A stretch of DNA of 32,092 nt from JBBQUP01 sp038212305 (GTDB lineage: Bacteria > Bacteroidota > Bacteroidia > Bacteroidales > Marinilabiliaceae): contig JBBQUP010000028.1 of the NCBI GenBank assembly GCA_038212305.1, forward strand, positions 1 to 32,092, read 5' to 3'. Shown here one piece after another: positions 1-9,800 of this stretch. The position numbers and the translations under genes are program-made. The first letter of the stretch is position 1; each line of letters begins with the position of its first letter. The notes beneath the pieces are model-generated. The model did not search any database, had not been told where the DNA came from, and saw nothing but the letters and a program-made list of their open reading frames with translations.

Positions 1-176
1 TGACAAGCCTGCTCCAAATAAGATTTTCTGCTCATTTTATAAAACTTTTAAGGTGAATAAAATGAGCTTAATATCGGTATTTTATTACTTTTGGATAATG
101 TACCTGAAGTTACCCGACGAAGGAGGGTTTAGTACAACAAGTGAAACAACCTCTTTAAAACTAAAGTCTATTCTGA

Positions 177-1127
177 TTAAAACTTAATTTCCATGTTAAA
201 AAACAACCTTCCAATGTCATCAGATCCATCAGCCATATAATGACGATAATTAGCAGAAGCAGATAAATTTTTCAATAATTTATGTTCGTACCCAAAAATG
301 ATCATTTTAGCATCAACGTTAGTCACAGAATTATCAACTTGAAGTAGATCAAAACGACCAAAAAGAGATCCTTTTTTACTTACGTTAGCAGCAGCATATA
401 AAGACAATCCACTTTTATCCAAATCTGCAGTTTTTGCAAAAATTGTTTGCATATTGTACTCACCACCAATGCTAAAATTATCATCCATATAACCTGCAAA
501 GAGAGCAATTGAATTGGTAGCCACAGTATCCTCCATGTAATCATCTGAAGCACGAAGCAACAATTTATTATCAAGTAAAGAAGCAGTTACACCCAATGAT
601 CCACGCAATTCGTTATTGTTGGTTGTTTTCTTATAACCTTCGCCATTGTACAAGCCTAAATCGAACGATATATCTCCAGCGGTGTACTGAGCAGTTGCCC
701 CTAAATCAGCAGAATAAGCAAAGTTATAAACATCTTGAAACGATTTATCGATATAACGTTTTCCCCAAACTTTCTCCTGCATTTTAAAATTGTAGGTATC
801 CTGCAAACCAAATCCAATTTTCAAGTTGTTTTTGGTATAATAAACCACTGCATTTTTAAAAAATGCATCACGTCCATTATCAGCATCACTACCAATATCT
901 AACAATACTCTACTTGAAAATTCTGATGAAAGATTGTAAGTATAACCTAAATAAGCACGTTCAACGGCAAAACCAGATTTTTCAGGACTTCCAGACACCG
1001 TTGTACTGTAATTTGAATAAATCTTTCCATCAATTTTACCAGATGGCTTAAATTCTGAAGTCTCTTGTGCATTCGCAATAAATAAACTAGAAGCAGCAAT
1101 GGCTGCTAATACTAAATGTTTCCACAT
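177..1127 (-). CDS. Outer-membrane beta-barrel porin-like protein
   Basis: The 316-residue product starts with a clear Sec signal peptide (residues 1-20, hydrophobic, ending in ANA before QE). The rest is made of alternating short strands rich in aromatic and glycine residues and ends in Phe, as outer-membrane beta-barrels do. An early segment (VERAYLGYTYNLS) resembles the start of Bacteroidota porins of the phosphate-porin-like (OprO/P) type. This assignment is by resemblance only. Its upstream neighbour on the same strand is a Pit phosphate transporter, so phosphate or another anion is a reasonable but unproven substrate. A strong terminator separates the two genes, so it probably has its own promoter. 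That upstream region carries a 16-bp inverted repeat that could be invertible. No truncation is seen. Confidence 0.75.
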   Translation of the reverse strand: MWKHLVLAAIAASSLFIANAQETSEFKPSGKIDGKIYSNYSTTVSGSPEKSGFAVERAYLGYTYNLSSEFSSRVLLDIGSDADNGRDAFFKNAVVYYTKNNLKIGFGLQDTYNFKMQEKVWGKRYIDKSFQDVYNFAYSADLGATAQYTAGDISFDLGLYNGEGYKKTTNNNELRGSLGVTASLLDNKLLLRASDDYMEDTVATNSIALFAGYMDDNFSIGGEYNMQTIFAKTADLDKSGLSLYAAANVSKKGSLFGRFDLLQVDNSVTNVDAKMIIFGYEHKLLKNLSASANYRHYMADGSDDIGRLFFNMEIKF

Positions 1128-1160
1128 GTTTAACTATTTATTAATTGTTTACTAAACTTC

Positions 1161-1311
1161 ATTAACATTGAGTTTATCCTATCTTAACATTTCAAATTCT
1201 CGAAGTGAAATAGTTTATAAGATGAGTCATTAAATCAATGTTTAAATTTTACTTTTTTCCGAGTGCAAAAATATTCTCTGAATAATAATTGAAACTAAAC
1301 TCAATGTTAAT
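1161..1311. repeat. 16-bp inverted repeats flanking the porin promoter region
   Basis: ATTAACATTGAGTTTA at 1161-1176 is matched exactly by its reverse complement at 1296-1311, leaving a 119-bp spacer. Inside the spacer, on the minus strand, is TATTTTTG (1273 to 1266), a perfect TAnnTTTG -7 box pointing at the porin gene. No good -33 TTG lies 19 nt further upstream. The layout matches invertible promoters of Bacteroidota surface genes, but no invertase gene is in the window. Confidence 0.55.
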
Positions 1312-1322
1312 AAATTGTTAAT

Positions 1323-1362
1323 AAACACAACAAAGGAGGCAATTGCCTCCTTTGTTGTGTTT
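1323..1362. terminator. 40-bp perfect palindrome, bidirectional terminator
   Basis: AAACACAACAAAGGAGGC (1323-1340), loop AATT, then the exact reverse complement (1345-1362). The 18-bp stem with a GC-rich tip lies 21 bases beyond the stop codon of the Pit transporter gene on the minus strand. It should end that transcript before the porin gene. Confidence 0.8.
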
Positions 1363-1382
1363 ACATATAAATAACTAAAAAT

Positions 1383-3674
1383 TTACGATTCGTTAGTAAT
1401 AAAGTCACGTTGTGCCTTAAGAAGGTTTCCTACATGTAACACCAAGTTTTGTGTTTCATGCAACAAATTTAAATAAAGTAAACTAAGGCGCGTACTGGCT
1501 TTCTCTTTTTTAATTCGTTTTAATTGTTTCTTGCGTAATAATCGTAACTGGTCAAGTAATTGTTGCTGAATTTGAAGATGATTGGGTAAGTTATCAAACG
1601 AATCGGACGAAATCATCTCAATTGATTTTGAAATAAACTCGGTTAATAACAATCGAACACCTTTTAAATCTTCAAATTGCTCTGAGCTGAATACTTTATG
1701 ATTATTATTTAAATGCTCATAAAATGGAGTTGATATATAAGTCAAACAATGAGCTGATTCGCGCAGATAGTCAACTACTTGCACGTAATACAAGCTACTA
1801 TCAATATAATCTTCCTGAAGCTTTTTAACAGTTGGGTATATATGATGTCTCAGCTCTTTAGTTTTAGCATTTATAATCTCCACCTCTTTACCCAAATGCT
1901 TTAATTGCTTACGGTCTTCGGCTTCAAAACCAATAATGGACTCGTTATATAATTTAATAACCTTATTCAATACATCATTTACATTGTTTTTGCATTTTTT
2001 CAGAATAGTTCCTGCTTGCAATGCTCCGTCAATCTCATCGAGTTCAACGTTCTTTAAATTGTGCTCAAGAGCATCTTTGCGCTTGAGCAATACATGTGTA
2101 TGATAAATAAAATAAATAGCTAAAAGCACTAATCCAAATATTGCCCAATAATCAAACCACTTAATTAAAGTAGCAAAAACAAATGCGCCGGTGAATGCCA
2201 AAAATGCTGTAAAAAACCATCCTCCAATTACTGACAAAACACCTGTAACCCTATATACTGCGCTCTCACGTCCCCATGATCGGTCGGAAAGTGATGATCC
2301 CATGGCAACCATGAACGTAACATATGTTGTAGACAATGGAAGTTTATATGATGTTGCTATTGAAATTAAAATACTCGATACCACAAGGTTTACTGAGGCT
2401 CTTAATAAATCAAAACTTGGAGCATCTTTACTCTGATCCGCATTTTTATTTTCTACTTCACTCGAATCAAATTGCTTGTCAATCACTCGCTTTAAAGCTA
2501 CAGGCATAAATCGTTCAACAGATCGGGATGCTTGAATGGTTCCACGCACAATGCTACGTGCCAAGAATGATGATCCAAAGCGCTCCTCTCCTTCAGTCTG
2601 CCTACTTAAATCAATTTCGGTTTTAGAAACCCGTTGTGCTTTTTTGGAAAACCAAATGGTTAAAACCATAATAAGACCCGCAGCAACTAACATATATGCA
2701 GGAACAGATACTGCATTTTCCCCAGCCATCGAGGTCATTAAAAAAGTACTGGAAGTTGCACCTGGTGTATGAATGAAAAACTCGTACGAATTAAACCCTG
2801 CAATGGGAACTCCAATAAAGTTGACCAAATCGTTACCTGCAAAAGCCATTGCCAAAGCAAATGTACCTGCTAGCACAATTAATTTGAGTTCGTTTATTTT
2901 AAACACAAATTTAAAAATCTGAATGATTATTGTCCAGCCGATTAAGCTGTAAAATATTATTAAGCTGCTATTATTGGCAATCCACGCTTTAGTCTCTGTA
3001 CTCATAAAAACAGCATCTTTTGCTCCTTTTATCAGTAGAAAGTAGGTAATGGATGTAATGGCGATACCACCAAAAAAAGAACCCAAGAATTTCAATCGAG
3101 GTTGATAGTTAAACGAAAATATCAATCGAATAAAATATTGAATTATAATACCTGCCGTAAACGCAATTATTACCGAAGCTAAAATTCCGGTAATAATTCC
3201 CAGCGATTTGGCTGTATTAATATAATCCCCTATTTGAGCAATTTTCTCGACTCCTTCTACAATAATTGTTTGGTTTCCTTCTGCAATTTTAAAAATTGAA
3301 ACAGCAACAGCCGCCCCCATTAATTCAGATACCAACGATACGGTTGTAGATGTAGGGAGTCCAAGCGTATTAAACAAATCCAGCAAAATTACATCAGTAA
3401 TCATCACAGCCAAGAAGATGATAATCATCTCTTTAAAATAAAAATACTGAGGATTGAAAATTCCATTTCTTGCAACCTCCATCATACCAGTTGAAAAAGT
3501 AGCTCCTATAAATATTCCAATAGAAGCCACGAATAAAATCACCCGATAAGGGGCTGCCTTAGATCCAATGGCAGAATTCAAAAAATTAACAGCATCATTG
3601 CTAACTCCCACTATTAAATCTGAAATTGCCAGAAAAAAGAGGATAACGACCAGAATCAAATAAATATTGTCCAT
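1383..3674 (-). CDS. Pit-family inorganic phosphate transporter with C-terminal cytoplasmic domain
   Basis: This 763-residue inner-membrane protein has the two inverted Pit (PF01384-type) signatures: GVSNDAVNFLNSAIGS near residues 23-38 and AGNDLVNFIGVPIAG near residue 280. About a dozen hydrophobic segments surround them. The last ~230 residues are soluble, helical and charged (KKLQEDYIDSSLYYVQ and similar), resembling the PhoU-like tail seen on long Bacteroidota Pit proteins. It probably imports phosphate by cation symport, with the tail as a possible regulator (inference). Single-domain Pit proteins are usually about 330-500 residues, so the length is explained by the tail and a long central loop near residues 345-430. 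The gene is monocistronic: its own promoter lies at 3732-3761 and a terminator follows at 1323-1362. Confidence 0.9.
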   Translation of the reverse strand: MDNIYLILVVILFFLAISDLIVGVSNDAVNFLNSAIGSKAAPYRVILFVASIGIFIGATFSTGMMEVARNGIFNPQYFYFKEMIIIFLAVMITDVILLDLFNTLGLPTSTTVSLVSELMGAAVAVSIFKIAEGNQTIIVEGVEKIAQIGDYINTAKSLGIITGILASVIIAFTAGIIIQYFIRLIFSFNYQPRLKFLGSFFGGIAITSITYFLLIKGAKDAVFMSTETKAWIANNSSLIIFYSLIGWTIIIQIFKFVFKINELKLIVLAGTFALAMAFAGNDLVNFIGVPIAGFNSYEFFIHTPGATSSTFLMTSMAGENAVSVPAYMLVAAGLIMVLTIWFSKKAQRVSKTEIDLSRQTEGEERFGSSFLARSIVRGTIQASRSVERFMPVALKRVIDKQFDSSEVENKNADQSKDAPSFDLLRASVNLVVSSILISIATSYKLPLSTTYVTFMVAMGSSLSDRSWGRESAVYRVTGVLSVIGGWFFTAFLAFTGAFVFATLIKWFDYWAIFGLVLLAIYFIYHTHVLLKRKDALEHNLKNVELDEIDGALQAGTILKKCKNNVNDVLNKVIKLYNESIIGFEAEDRKQLKHLGKEVEIINAKTKELRHHIYPTVKKLQEDYIDSSLYYVQVVDYLRESAHCLTYISTPFYEHLNNNHKVFSSEQFEDLKGVRLLLTEFISKSIEMISSDSFDNLPNHLQIQQQLLDQLRLLRKKQLKRIKKEKASTRLSLLYLNLLHETQNLVLHVGNLLKAQRDFITNES

Positions 3675-3731
3675 GCTTAATACTTAATATTCATAAACTT
3701 ATAACCTTTAGTCAATAAAATTAAAGCAATT

Positions 3732-3761
3732 CAAAGTTAAAAAAATGTTAAAAGAAGACAA
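3732..3761 (-). promoter_or_regulatory. Promoter of the Pit transporter gene
   Basis: On the minus strand TTG (3761-3759), exactly 19 nt, then TAACTTTG (3739-3732): a full match to the Bacteroidota primary sigma pattern TTG-N19-TAnnTTTG. Transcription would start near 3726, giving a leader of about 50 nt before the ATG at 3674. Confidence 0.7.
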
Positions 3762-3941
3762 GCATTATTTGTTGTACAAGATATATTTCAACACATAAAA
3801 AAATTAATATATCCTTAACTTTCTATTAATGTTCATGTTGAATACAATGATTTTTAAAACCAAAAAAAATAAAAGCCATTATTTTTTATTCGTTAAGTGG
3901 TAAATATTTTATGTTGAAGACATTTTTTACATCTTTGCATT

Positions 3942-4583
3942 ATGAATTTGGTATTTTTAATTGAAGGGATTATTGTTGGATTTATGGCATCGGTACCATT
4001 AGGGCCGATTGGAGTGCTTTGTATTCAACGTACGCTTAATAAAGGGCGGTTATCTGGATTTATATCTGGATTAGGAGCTGCCTCCTCAGATGTAATCTAT
4101 GCAATATTAGCCGGATTCAGCTTGTCGTATATTGTTTCGTTTATTGAAGAGCAAATGCTTTTCTTACAGGTATTTGGAGTTGTTTTATTGTTGTTTTTAG
4201 GATTTAAAATATTCTATACTAATCCAGCAATTCAATTACGCAAGCAAAAAAGAGGAAATAGTAGTTTGTTTCAGGATTTTGCTTCAACTTTTTTATTAAC
4301 CCTTTCAAATCCTTTATATATATTCTTGTTTATTGGATTTTTTGCCGGATTTAGGGTTGTTCAACCTAAAGATAACATCATTAATCAGCTGCTTTTAGTT
4401 GGAGGTGTATTTGTAGGAGCCGCACTATATTGGCTTATATTAACATCAATTGTTAACCTTTTCAGAAAAAAGATTAATCTAAGACGTTTGTGGTGGTTGA
4501 ATAAAATTGCCGGAGGTCTCATTATTGTGCTGGTTATTTCAGCCTTTATGGGGTGGGTTATTAAAGAGTATGTTAAGAACTAA
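3942..4583 (+). CDS. LysE/RhtB-family amino-acid exporter
   Basis: The 213-residue protein has about six hydrophobic segments and the family's N-terminal signature, GFMASVPLGPIGVLCIQRTL (residues 13-32). The loop after TM3 is basic (RKQKRG), and the second half holds LSNPLYIFLFIGFFAGF and a final TM segment. LysE/RhtB proteins export amino acids or related metabolites through the inner membrane; the substrate cannot be told from sequence. The length is normal for the family. CATCTTTG, close to the -7 consensus, ends only 4 nt before the ATG, so the mRNA may be leaderless. The 3' end overlaps the convergent thioesterase gene by 11 bp. Confidence 0.85.
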   Translation: MNLVFLIEGIIVGFMASVPLGPIGVLCIQRTLNKGRLSGFISGLGAASSDVIYAILAGFSLSYIVSFIEEQMLFLQVFGVVLLLFLGFKIFYTNPAIQLRKQKRGNSSLFQDFASTFLLTLSNPLYIFLFIGFFAGFRVVQPKDNIINQLLLVGGVFVGAALYWLILTSIVNLFRKKINLRRLWWLNKIAGGLIIVLVISAFMGWVIKEYVKN

Positions 4584-4983
4584 AAAACGGTTCGAGTTTT
4601 ATTGCAATTAAAGGAGGTATGCGCATAGGACGCTTCGTTTCTGCATTTAAAAATCCCAAAACTGTATAACCAGCAGTTATTGTTTCTCCATTTTGATTCC
4701 GAAGGGTGTATTCGAATCGAATTCGACTAGTAGGAAATTCTTTCAATTCAGTTTCTATCTCTACCAAATCATCATAAAAAGCACTTTTAAAATATTTCAC
4801 AAACAACTCCGAAACGGGAAGCAAGATCCCATCGCGCTCCATTTGAGCATAACTTATGCCTAAATCACGAAATAGTTCAGTCCTACCAATTTCGAAAAAA
4901 GATGGGTAATTGGCATTATTGACAATCCCCATCTGATCCGTTTCGCCATATCGTATGCGAATAGTTGTTTTGTTTGTTATCAT
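4573..4983 (-). CDS. Acyl-CoA thioesterase, 4HBT/YbgC-like hotdog fold
   Basis: The 136-residue single hotdog-fold protein carries the 4HBT motif RYGETDQMGIVNNANYPSFF (residues 11-30), with Asp16 as the expected catalytic acid, followed by the hotdog helix FEIGRTELFRDLG. Family members hydrolyse acyl-CoA or 4-hydroxybenzoyl-CoA-type thioesters in the cytoplasm. YbgC-like members of similar length are often linked to envelope or phospholipid genes. It sits 16 nt downstream of an SDR gene on the same strand, and the two are probably co-transcribed, suggesting a shared acyl-thioester or lipid task (inference). Its 3' end overlaps the convergent exporter gene. Confidence 0.85.
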   Translation of the reverse strand: MITNKTTIRIRYGETDQMGIVNNANYPSFFEIGRTELFRDLGISYAQMERDGILLPVSELFVKYFKSAFYDDLVEIETELKEFPTSRIRFEYTLRNQNGETITAGYTVLGFLNAETKRPMRIPPLIAIKLEPFFSS

Positions 4984-4999
4984 TGGTATACTTTACACA

Positions 5000-5821
5000 C
5001 TATTTTTTAATGGGCGAAAAGGGTTCTTTAGCCATATGGTTGTAAGCTAATTTTTCTAGTAACGAAGGGAAAATCTTCTTTAAAAATACCGAAAATTTAC
5101 CTTCTAAAAAGGTTAATATAAGTGTTCTTTTTCGTTTTTCAACAGCACGACGAAGATATTTTGCTACTGCTTCGGCACTCATCATTTTTGATTCATCACG
5201 AGGGGTTTCAGCTTGCGTTGAACCATCAGCAACTAAAGCAGCAAAACGCACATTGGATGCAGTAAAACCAGGTGCTGCAATTAATACATGCAATCCTGTT
5301 TTTAAATTTTCAGTTCGTAATGACTCTAAAAAGCCATTCATAGCAAATTTCGATGCCGAATAGCCAACTCGTCCAGGTAATCCTATGTAACCAGCAATAG
5401 ATGAAACACCTACAACCGACCCCTTACGTTCTAACAATGAGGGCAAAGCATATTTAGTGCAATAAACTGACCCCCAGAAATTAACATCCATCAATCGTTT
5501 CATAACACTTAATTCAACATCGCGAAAAAGGGCGCGCATTGAAATTCCAGCATTATTAATAAGCACATCAATTCCACCAAATGTTTTTATGGTTTCAGCA
5601 ATTAAATGTTGACAATCACTTTCGATACTCACATCGGTTGGAACAACCAATACAGATGTACCTAATAGTTCCAATTCAGCTTTTAAAGATTCTAGTGCAT
5701 CAACCGAGCGGGCAGCCAAACTTAAAATGGCACCACATTGTGCAAATTCACGAGCACATGCTAAACCTATTCCGGAGGAAGCGCCTGTGATTACAACAAC
5801 TTTGTTTTGAAACGATTTCAT
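5000..5821 (-). CDS. Short-chain dehydrogenase/reductase
   Basis: This is a classical SDR of 273 residues with a Rossmann fold. The cofactor motif TGASSGIG is at residues 12-19, NNAG at 89-92, the catalytic Ser at 140/141 in VGVSSIAG, and Tyr154/Lys158 in YSASK. Substrate specificity lies in the C-terminal part and cannot be assigned. The C-terminus (FSVFLKKIFPSLLEKLAYNHM) is hydrophobic and basic, as in membrane-associated SDRs acting on lipids. An Arg38 after beta-2 (AARS) hints at NADP preference. It is the first gene of a probable two-gene operon with the downstream thioesterase. Confidence 0.9.
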   Translation of the reverse strand: MKSFQNKVVVITGASSGIGLACAREFAQCGAILSLAARSVDALESLKAELELLGTSVLVVPTDVSIESDCQHLIAETIKTFGGIDVLINNAGISMRALFRDVELSVMKRLMDVNFWGSVYCTKYALPSLLERKGSVVGVSSIAGYIGLPGRVGYSASKFAMNGFLESLRTENLKTGLHVLIAAPGFTASNVRFAALVADGSTQAETPRDESKMMSAEAVAKYLRRAVEKRKRTLILTFLEGKFSVFLKKIFPSLLEKLAYNHMAKEPFSPIKK

Positions 5822-5968
5822 TAAAAATTATAGTTTAGGATGAGTAAAATACATTTAACAATCTCAATTCCCAATCAACTCGAATCTCATTCGTTAATCT
5901 CGAAATATAATTCGTCGTTGACTAAAAATAAAAACCGAAATTAATATTTTTATGTAATCTAGAGTACA

Positions 5969-5994
5969 TTGCCCTGAAATAAAGCATATTTTTG
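5969..5994 (+). promoter_or_regulatory. Possible prmA promoter overlapping the upstream TTG codon
   Basis: TTG (5969-5971), 15 nt, then TATTTTTG (5987-5994), a perfect TAnnTTTG -7 box with a short spacer. Transcription would begin around 6000, inside the TTG-initiated reading-frame extension, which favours the ATG at 6007 as the true start. Confidence 0.4.
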
Positions 5995-6006
5995 TCAAAA
6001 AAAAAG

Positions 6007-6846
6007 ATGAATTATACAAAAGTCATATTCACACTCAATCCTTATCATTCCGATGCCTCGGATTTATTGATGGCGTTATTGGGCGAAATAAATTACGAGA
6101 GTTTTATTGAAACCGAATCCGGTGTTGAAGCCTATATCCCATCAAAAGATTTTATTGAAACTGAAATAAACACAATCGAAATACCATTTAATCATACCAC
6201 TTTCACTTATCAGATCGAAGAAATTCCCGATCAGAATTGGAATGAGGTATGGGAAAAAAACTATTTTCAGCCCATAATAATAGATAACAAATGCATTATA
6301 AGAGGCCCCTTTCACGAAGCTCAACCTCATATACCTTATCAAATAGTTATTGAGCCAAAAATGGCTTTTGGCACAGGTCACCACGAGACTACTGGTCGCA
6401 TGATTTCCTTTATTTTGGAGATAACAATGCAAAATAAAACAGTACTTGACATGGGTTGTGGAACAGGAATACTAGGTATGTTGGCCTCTATGTTAGGAGC
6501 TAAAGAGGTGGTGGGAATTGACATTGATGAATGGTCGACAAACAATACCATCGAAAATTGCACATTAAATAACATTCACAACATGAGTGCCCTTTTGGGT
6601 GATGCATCGTTACTTACAACACCGATTAAATATGATATCGTAATCGCAAATATCAATAGAAATATATTACTCGAGGACTTGAAACACTATTCGAAAGTAA
6701 TTAAACCAGGTGGCACACTGCTACTCAGCGGTTTTTACCATTCAGACTTAGAGATTATAAATTCGGAAGCAAATATTCAGGGATTTAAGTTTTTATCAGT
6801 CAAAGAACAAAACAATTGGGTAGCTTCAGCGTATACAAAAAATTAG
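6007..6846 (+). CDS. prmA: Ribosomal protein L11 methyltransferase
   Basis: This class I SAM-dependent methyltransferase would trimethylate ribosomal protein L11. From the ATG it has 279 residues. The N-terminal part is the L11-recognition domain. The linker has the PrmA hallmark PKMAFGTGHHETT (residues 117-129), then motif I DMGCGTGILG (148-157), the acidic end of beta-2 (GIDIDEW) and the post-motif ANINRNILL with the expected Asn. The frame is open back to a TTG at 5992, but that codon lies inside a -7 promoter box, so the ATG is chosen. The gene for a 1489-residue secreted protein follows after 23 nt and is probably co-transcribed, though no functional link is evident. Confidence 0.92.
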   Translation: MNYTKVIFTLNPYHSDASDLLMALLGEINYESFIETESGVEAYIPSKDFIETEINTIEIPFNHTTFTYQIEEIPDQNWNEVWEKNYFQPIIIDNKCIIRGPFHEAQPHIPYQIVIEPKMAFGTGHHETTGRMISFILEITMQNKTVLDMGCGTGILGMLASMLGAKEVVGIDIDEWSTNNTIENCTLNNIHNMSALLGDASLLTTPIKYDIVIANINRNILLEDLKHYSKVIKPGGTLLLSGFYHSDLEIINSEANIQGFKFLSVKEQNNWVASAYTKN

Positions 6847-6869
6847 AAATAGAAAATTAAGGTCTGCGT

Positions 6870-9800
6870 ATGATTAAATATTTATCAATTTTATTCATCA
6901 CTTTTTGGGTTTTAAATTTTAATTCAAATGCGCAAACCATTGTTTTTAGTAATGAATATCCCGAGTTTTTCGCTCAATTAAGCCAACGTTTTGAGACAAC
7001 GGCAGATAAAAAAACTGCAAAAGAATTTTTGGATAATTTTTATCTGTTTTGGAATTCACCTGATGTAACAGATGATGATAAAAATAGGATTATTATTACA
7101 TTAAACTTACTAAACAAAAAGAAAGCGACTCCTTTCCCCGATTATGCTACCTACTTATCAACCTATCAAAACTTTATAGAAACAAAGCATCCAACTGCAA
7201 GTTTTAATAATTGGCATACCGCTTTAAATGACTTAATCGCACAACCGCGGTTTCCTCTAAGGCATGTTAAAGATTTTATTGAGTTAAGCAACTCTCAAAT
7301 AACTCAAAGTATTGTTTCCGAAACACCTTCGGTTAAATGGGTGAGTTCCAACAATAATCTGGTATTTGAATACGACACAGTTATTAAGCTTATTGTTCCT
7401 TTAACCACTTTAACCTGCTATTCAGCTACAGATAGTATACAAATTTTTAAAACACAAGGGATATTTTATCCTCTTGAGAAAAAATGGGTTGGAAAAGGAG
7501 GATTAATAACCTGGGAACGAGCAGGTTTTAGCAGCGATCAGGTATTTGCTACTTTTCAAAAATATACAAATCAACTCGACAAGCCCTATTTCTCGATTGA
7601 CAGTGTAACGTTTTATAACAAGCAATTTTTCAGCAATCCACTTGTAGGAAAAATAGATCACAAAGTAACAAGTTTTAAAAACCCAGATGCAGCATCCTAT
7701 CCAAAGTTTACATCCTACGAACAGCGATTTAAAATTGATGCGATTCATCCTAACATGAATTACGAAGGTGGTTTTGCACAATATGGAGCCAAGTTTTTGG
7801 GAGCTGGCACCGATGAGAATCCGGCTACAATAACCATATTCCGTCACGATACACTTTTTATTACTGCCAAATCGCTTTATTTTGCTCTACGTCAAGATCA
7901 AATTCAAAGTAACGACACTGAAATACGAATTAATCTAGATTCTGCATTCATTTATCACCCCGGATTGATTTTTAAATATTTGATAAATGAAAATGAAGTT
8001 CATTTAATTCGAAATGGCGATGGCTTATCGAAAAGTCCCTATTTCGATACTTATCACAATATTAGTTTGGATGTTGAGCTAGTCAAATGGAAATTATCCG
8101 ACCCTATCATCGACTTTCGAATGTTATCGGGTGCATCTGAAAATCATGCTTTTTTTGAATCACTCAGCTATTTTCGTGAAGAGTTTTACAACCAAATACA
8201 AGGCATGGATGCCATTCATCCTTTACAAGGATTAAAAAAATGCTCCAACTATTATTATGGTAAAAAATTCACAGCTGCCGATTATGCTAAATTTCTTGGA
8301 TTACCCGAAAACCAAATCCGTCAGCAAGTTATGTCGCTCTCCTTTTTTGGATTTGTGGGGTACAATGTAAATACCGATGAGATTGAAATCAGAGACCGAC
8401 TCAATGATTACCTTCTCTTTCGATTAGGGAAAAAGGATTTTGATGTCATTCGATTTAACTCAACAACACCGGGTAAAGTATCCAATGCACAACTCGATTT
8501 AAACAACTTTGATTTACGCATGAATGGCGTTTCAACCATTTCTATTTGCGATCACCAAAATATTGTGTTTTTCCCTAAATCGGAACAAATTTTACTAAAA
8601 CAAAACCGTAACTTTTTATTTGATGGAACCATAAATGCTGGCATGTTGCATTTGTATGGAGATGGATTTAAATTTTCGTACGACAATTTTAGGATTGATA
8701 TTAAAACCATTGACTCGATGCGTATGCAGGTTCAAACCGGTGAACTCAACTATTTTGGCAAACCACAAATGACCTATGTGAACAATACCATAGATCAATT
8801 ATCTGGATATTTGCAAATAGACGATCCTCACAATAAATCGGGAGCCAAATATTATTCGCAATACCCAATACTTAAAAGCGATAAAGAATCGTATGTGTAT
8901 TACGAAAAACCCGAAATACAAAATGGTGGTTATAAAAGAGACGCATTCTATTTTAAACTCGATACGTTTGAATTAGATAGTATAAACACACTTACCAAGC
9001 GCAACTTTAATTTTGCCGGCACATTTTCTTCAGGAATCTTTCCCAATTTCAGGCAGAAGCTAACGGTTCGAAATGATTATTATCTTGGATTTCAAAGTCA
9101 AACTCCAACCGATGGATATTCTATTTATGACGGGAAAGCCAAATTTTTCGCTAAAATTGATTTAAGTGGGAAAGGATTACTGGGGAATGGTAAATTAACT
9201 TACCTAACATCAACTTCGCTGTCTGAAAGTTTTGTCTTTCTGCCAACACAAGTCAACGCACAAGTGCACGACTTTACAGTTGATAGCAGATCAACAGGTG
9301 TTGAGTACCCCGATGTTAAAGGGAAATTTGTTAAAATCGAGTTTCAACCCTATTCCGATCGATTCAATGCATCTGTTCAAGAGGACAACTTTACACTCTA
9401 CAAGGATGAAACACAGTTAAACGGCTCATTATTAATAACACCAATGGGGTTAACGGGTAAAGGTACTTTCTATATGAAGAATGCATCCCTTGTTTCACCT
9501 GCTATGACCTTTAGTCACCATACGACTTTGGCTGATTCATCTACATTTAACTTAACCGGAAGTGGAATGGATGGAGTTTCGTTTGCAACCAGTAATTTAA
9601 TTTCGACCATTGATTTTGAGAAAAGAAAAGGAACATTCGTTTCAAAAGATGGAGGAAGTCGAGTTGACTTTACTAGCAACAAATACATTTCAATCATCAG
9701 CCAATTCTCATGGAATATGGATCAAAACATTATTTCCATGGGCGCCAGCGGAACAAAAGGAAATCGCTTTATATCAGTACATCGAAAACAAGACTCCTTG

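Noticed and set aside
62..187. Short plus-strand ORF of 41 codons at the window's left edge
   Set aside because: No family resemblance, and it runs into the 3' end of the porin gene on the other strand; most likely chance.
177..3674. Pit transporter and porin as one operon
   Set aside because: An 18-bp perfect terminator-like stem and a 255-nt gap lie between them, and the porin has its own -7 box.
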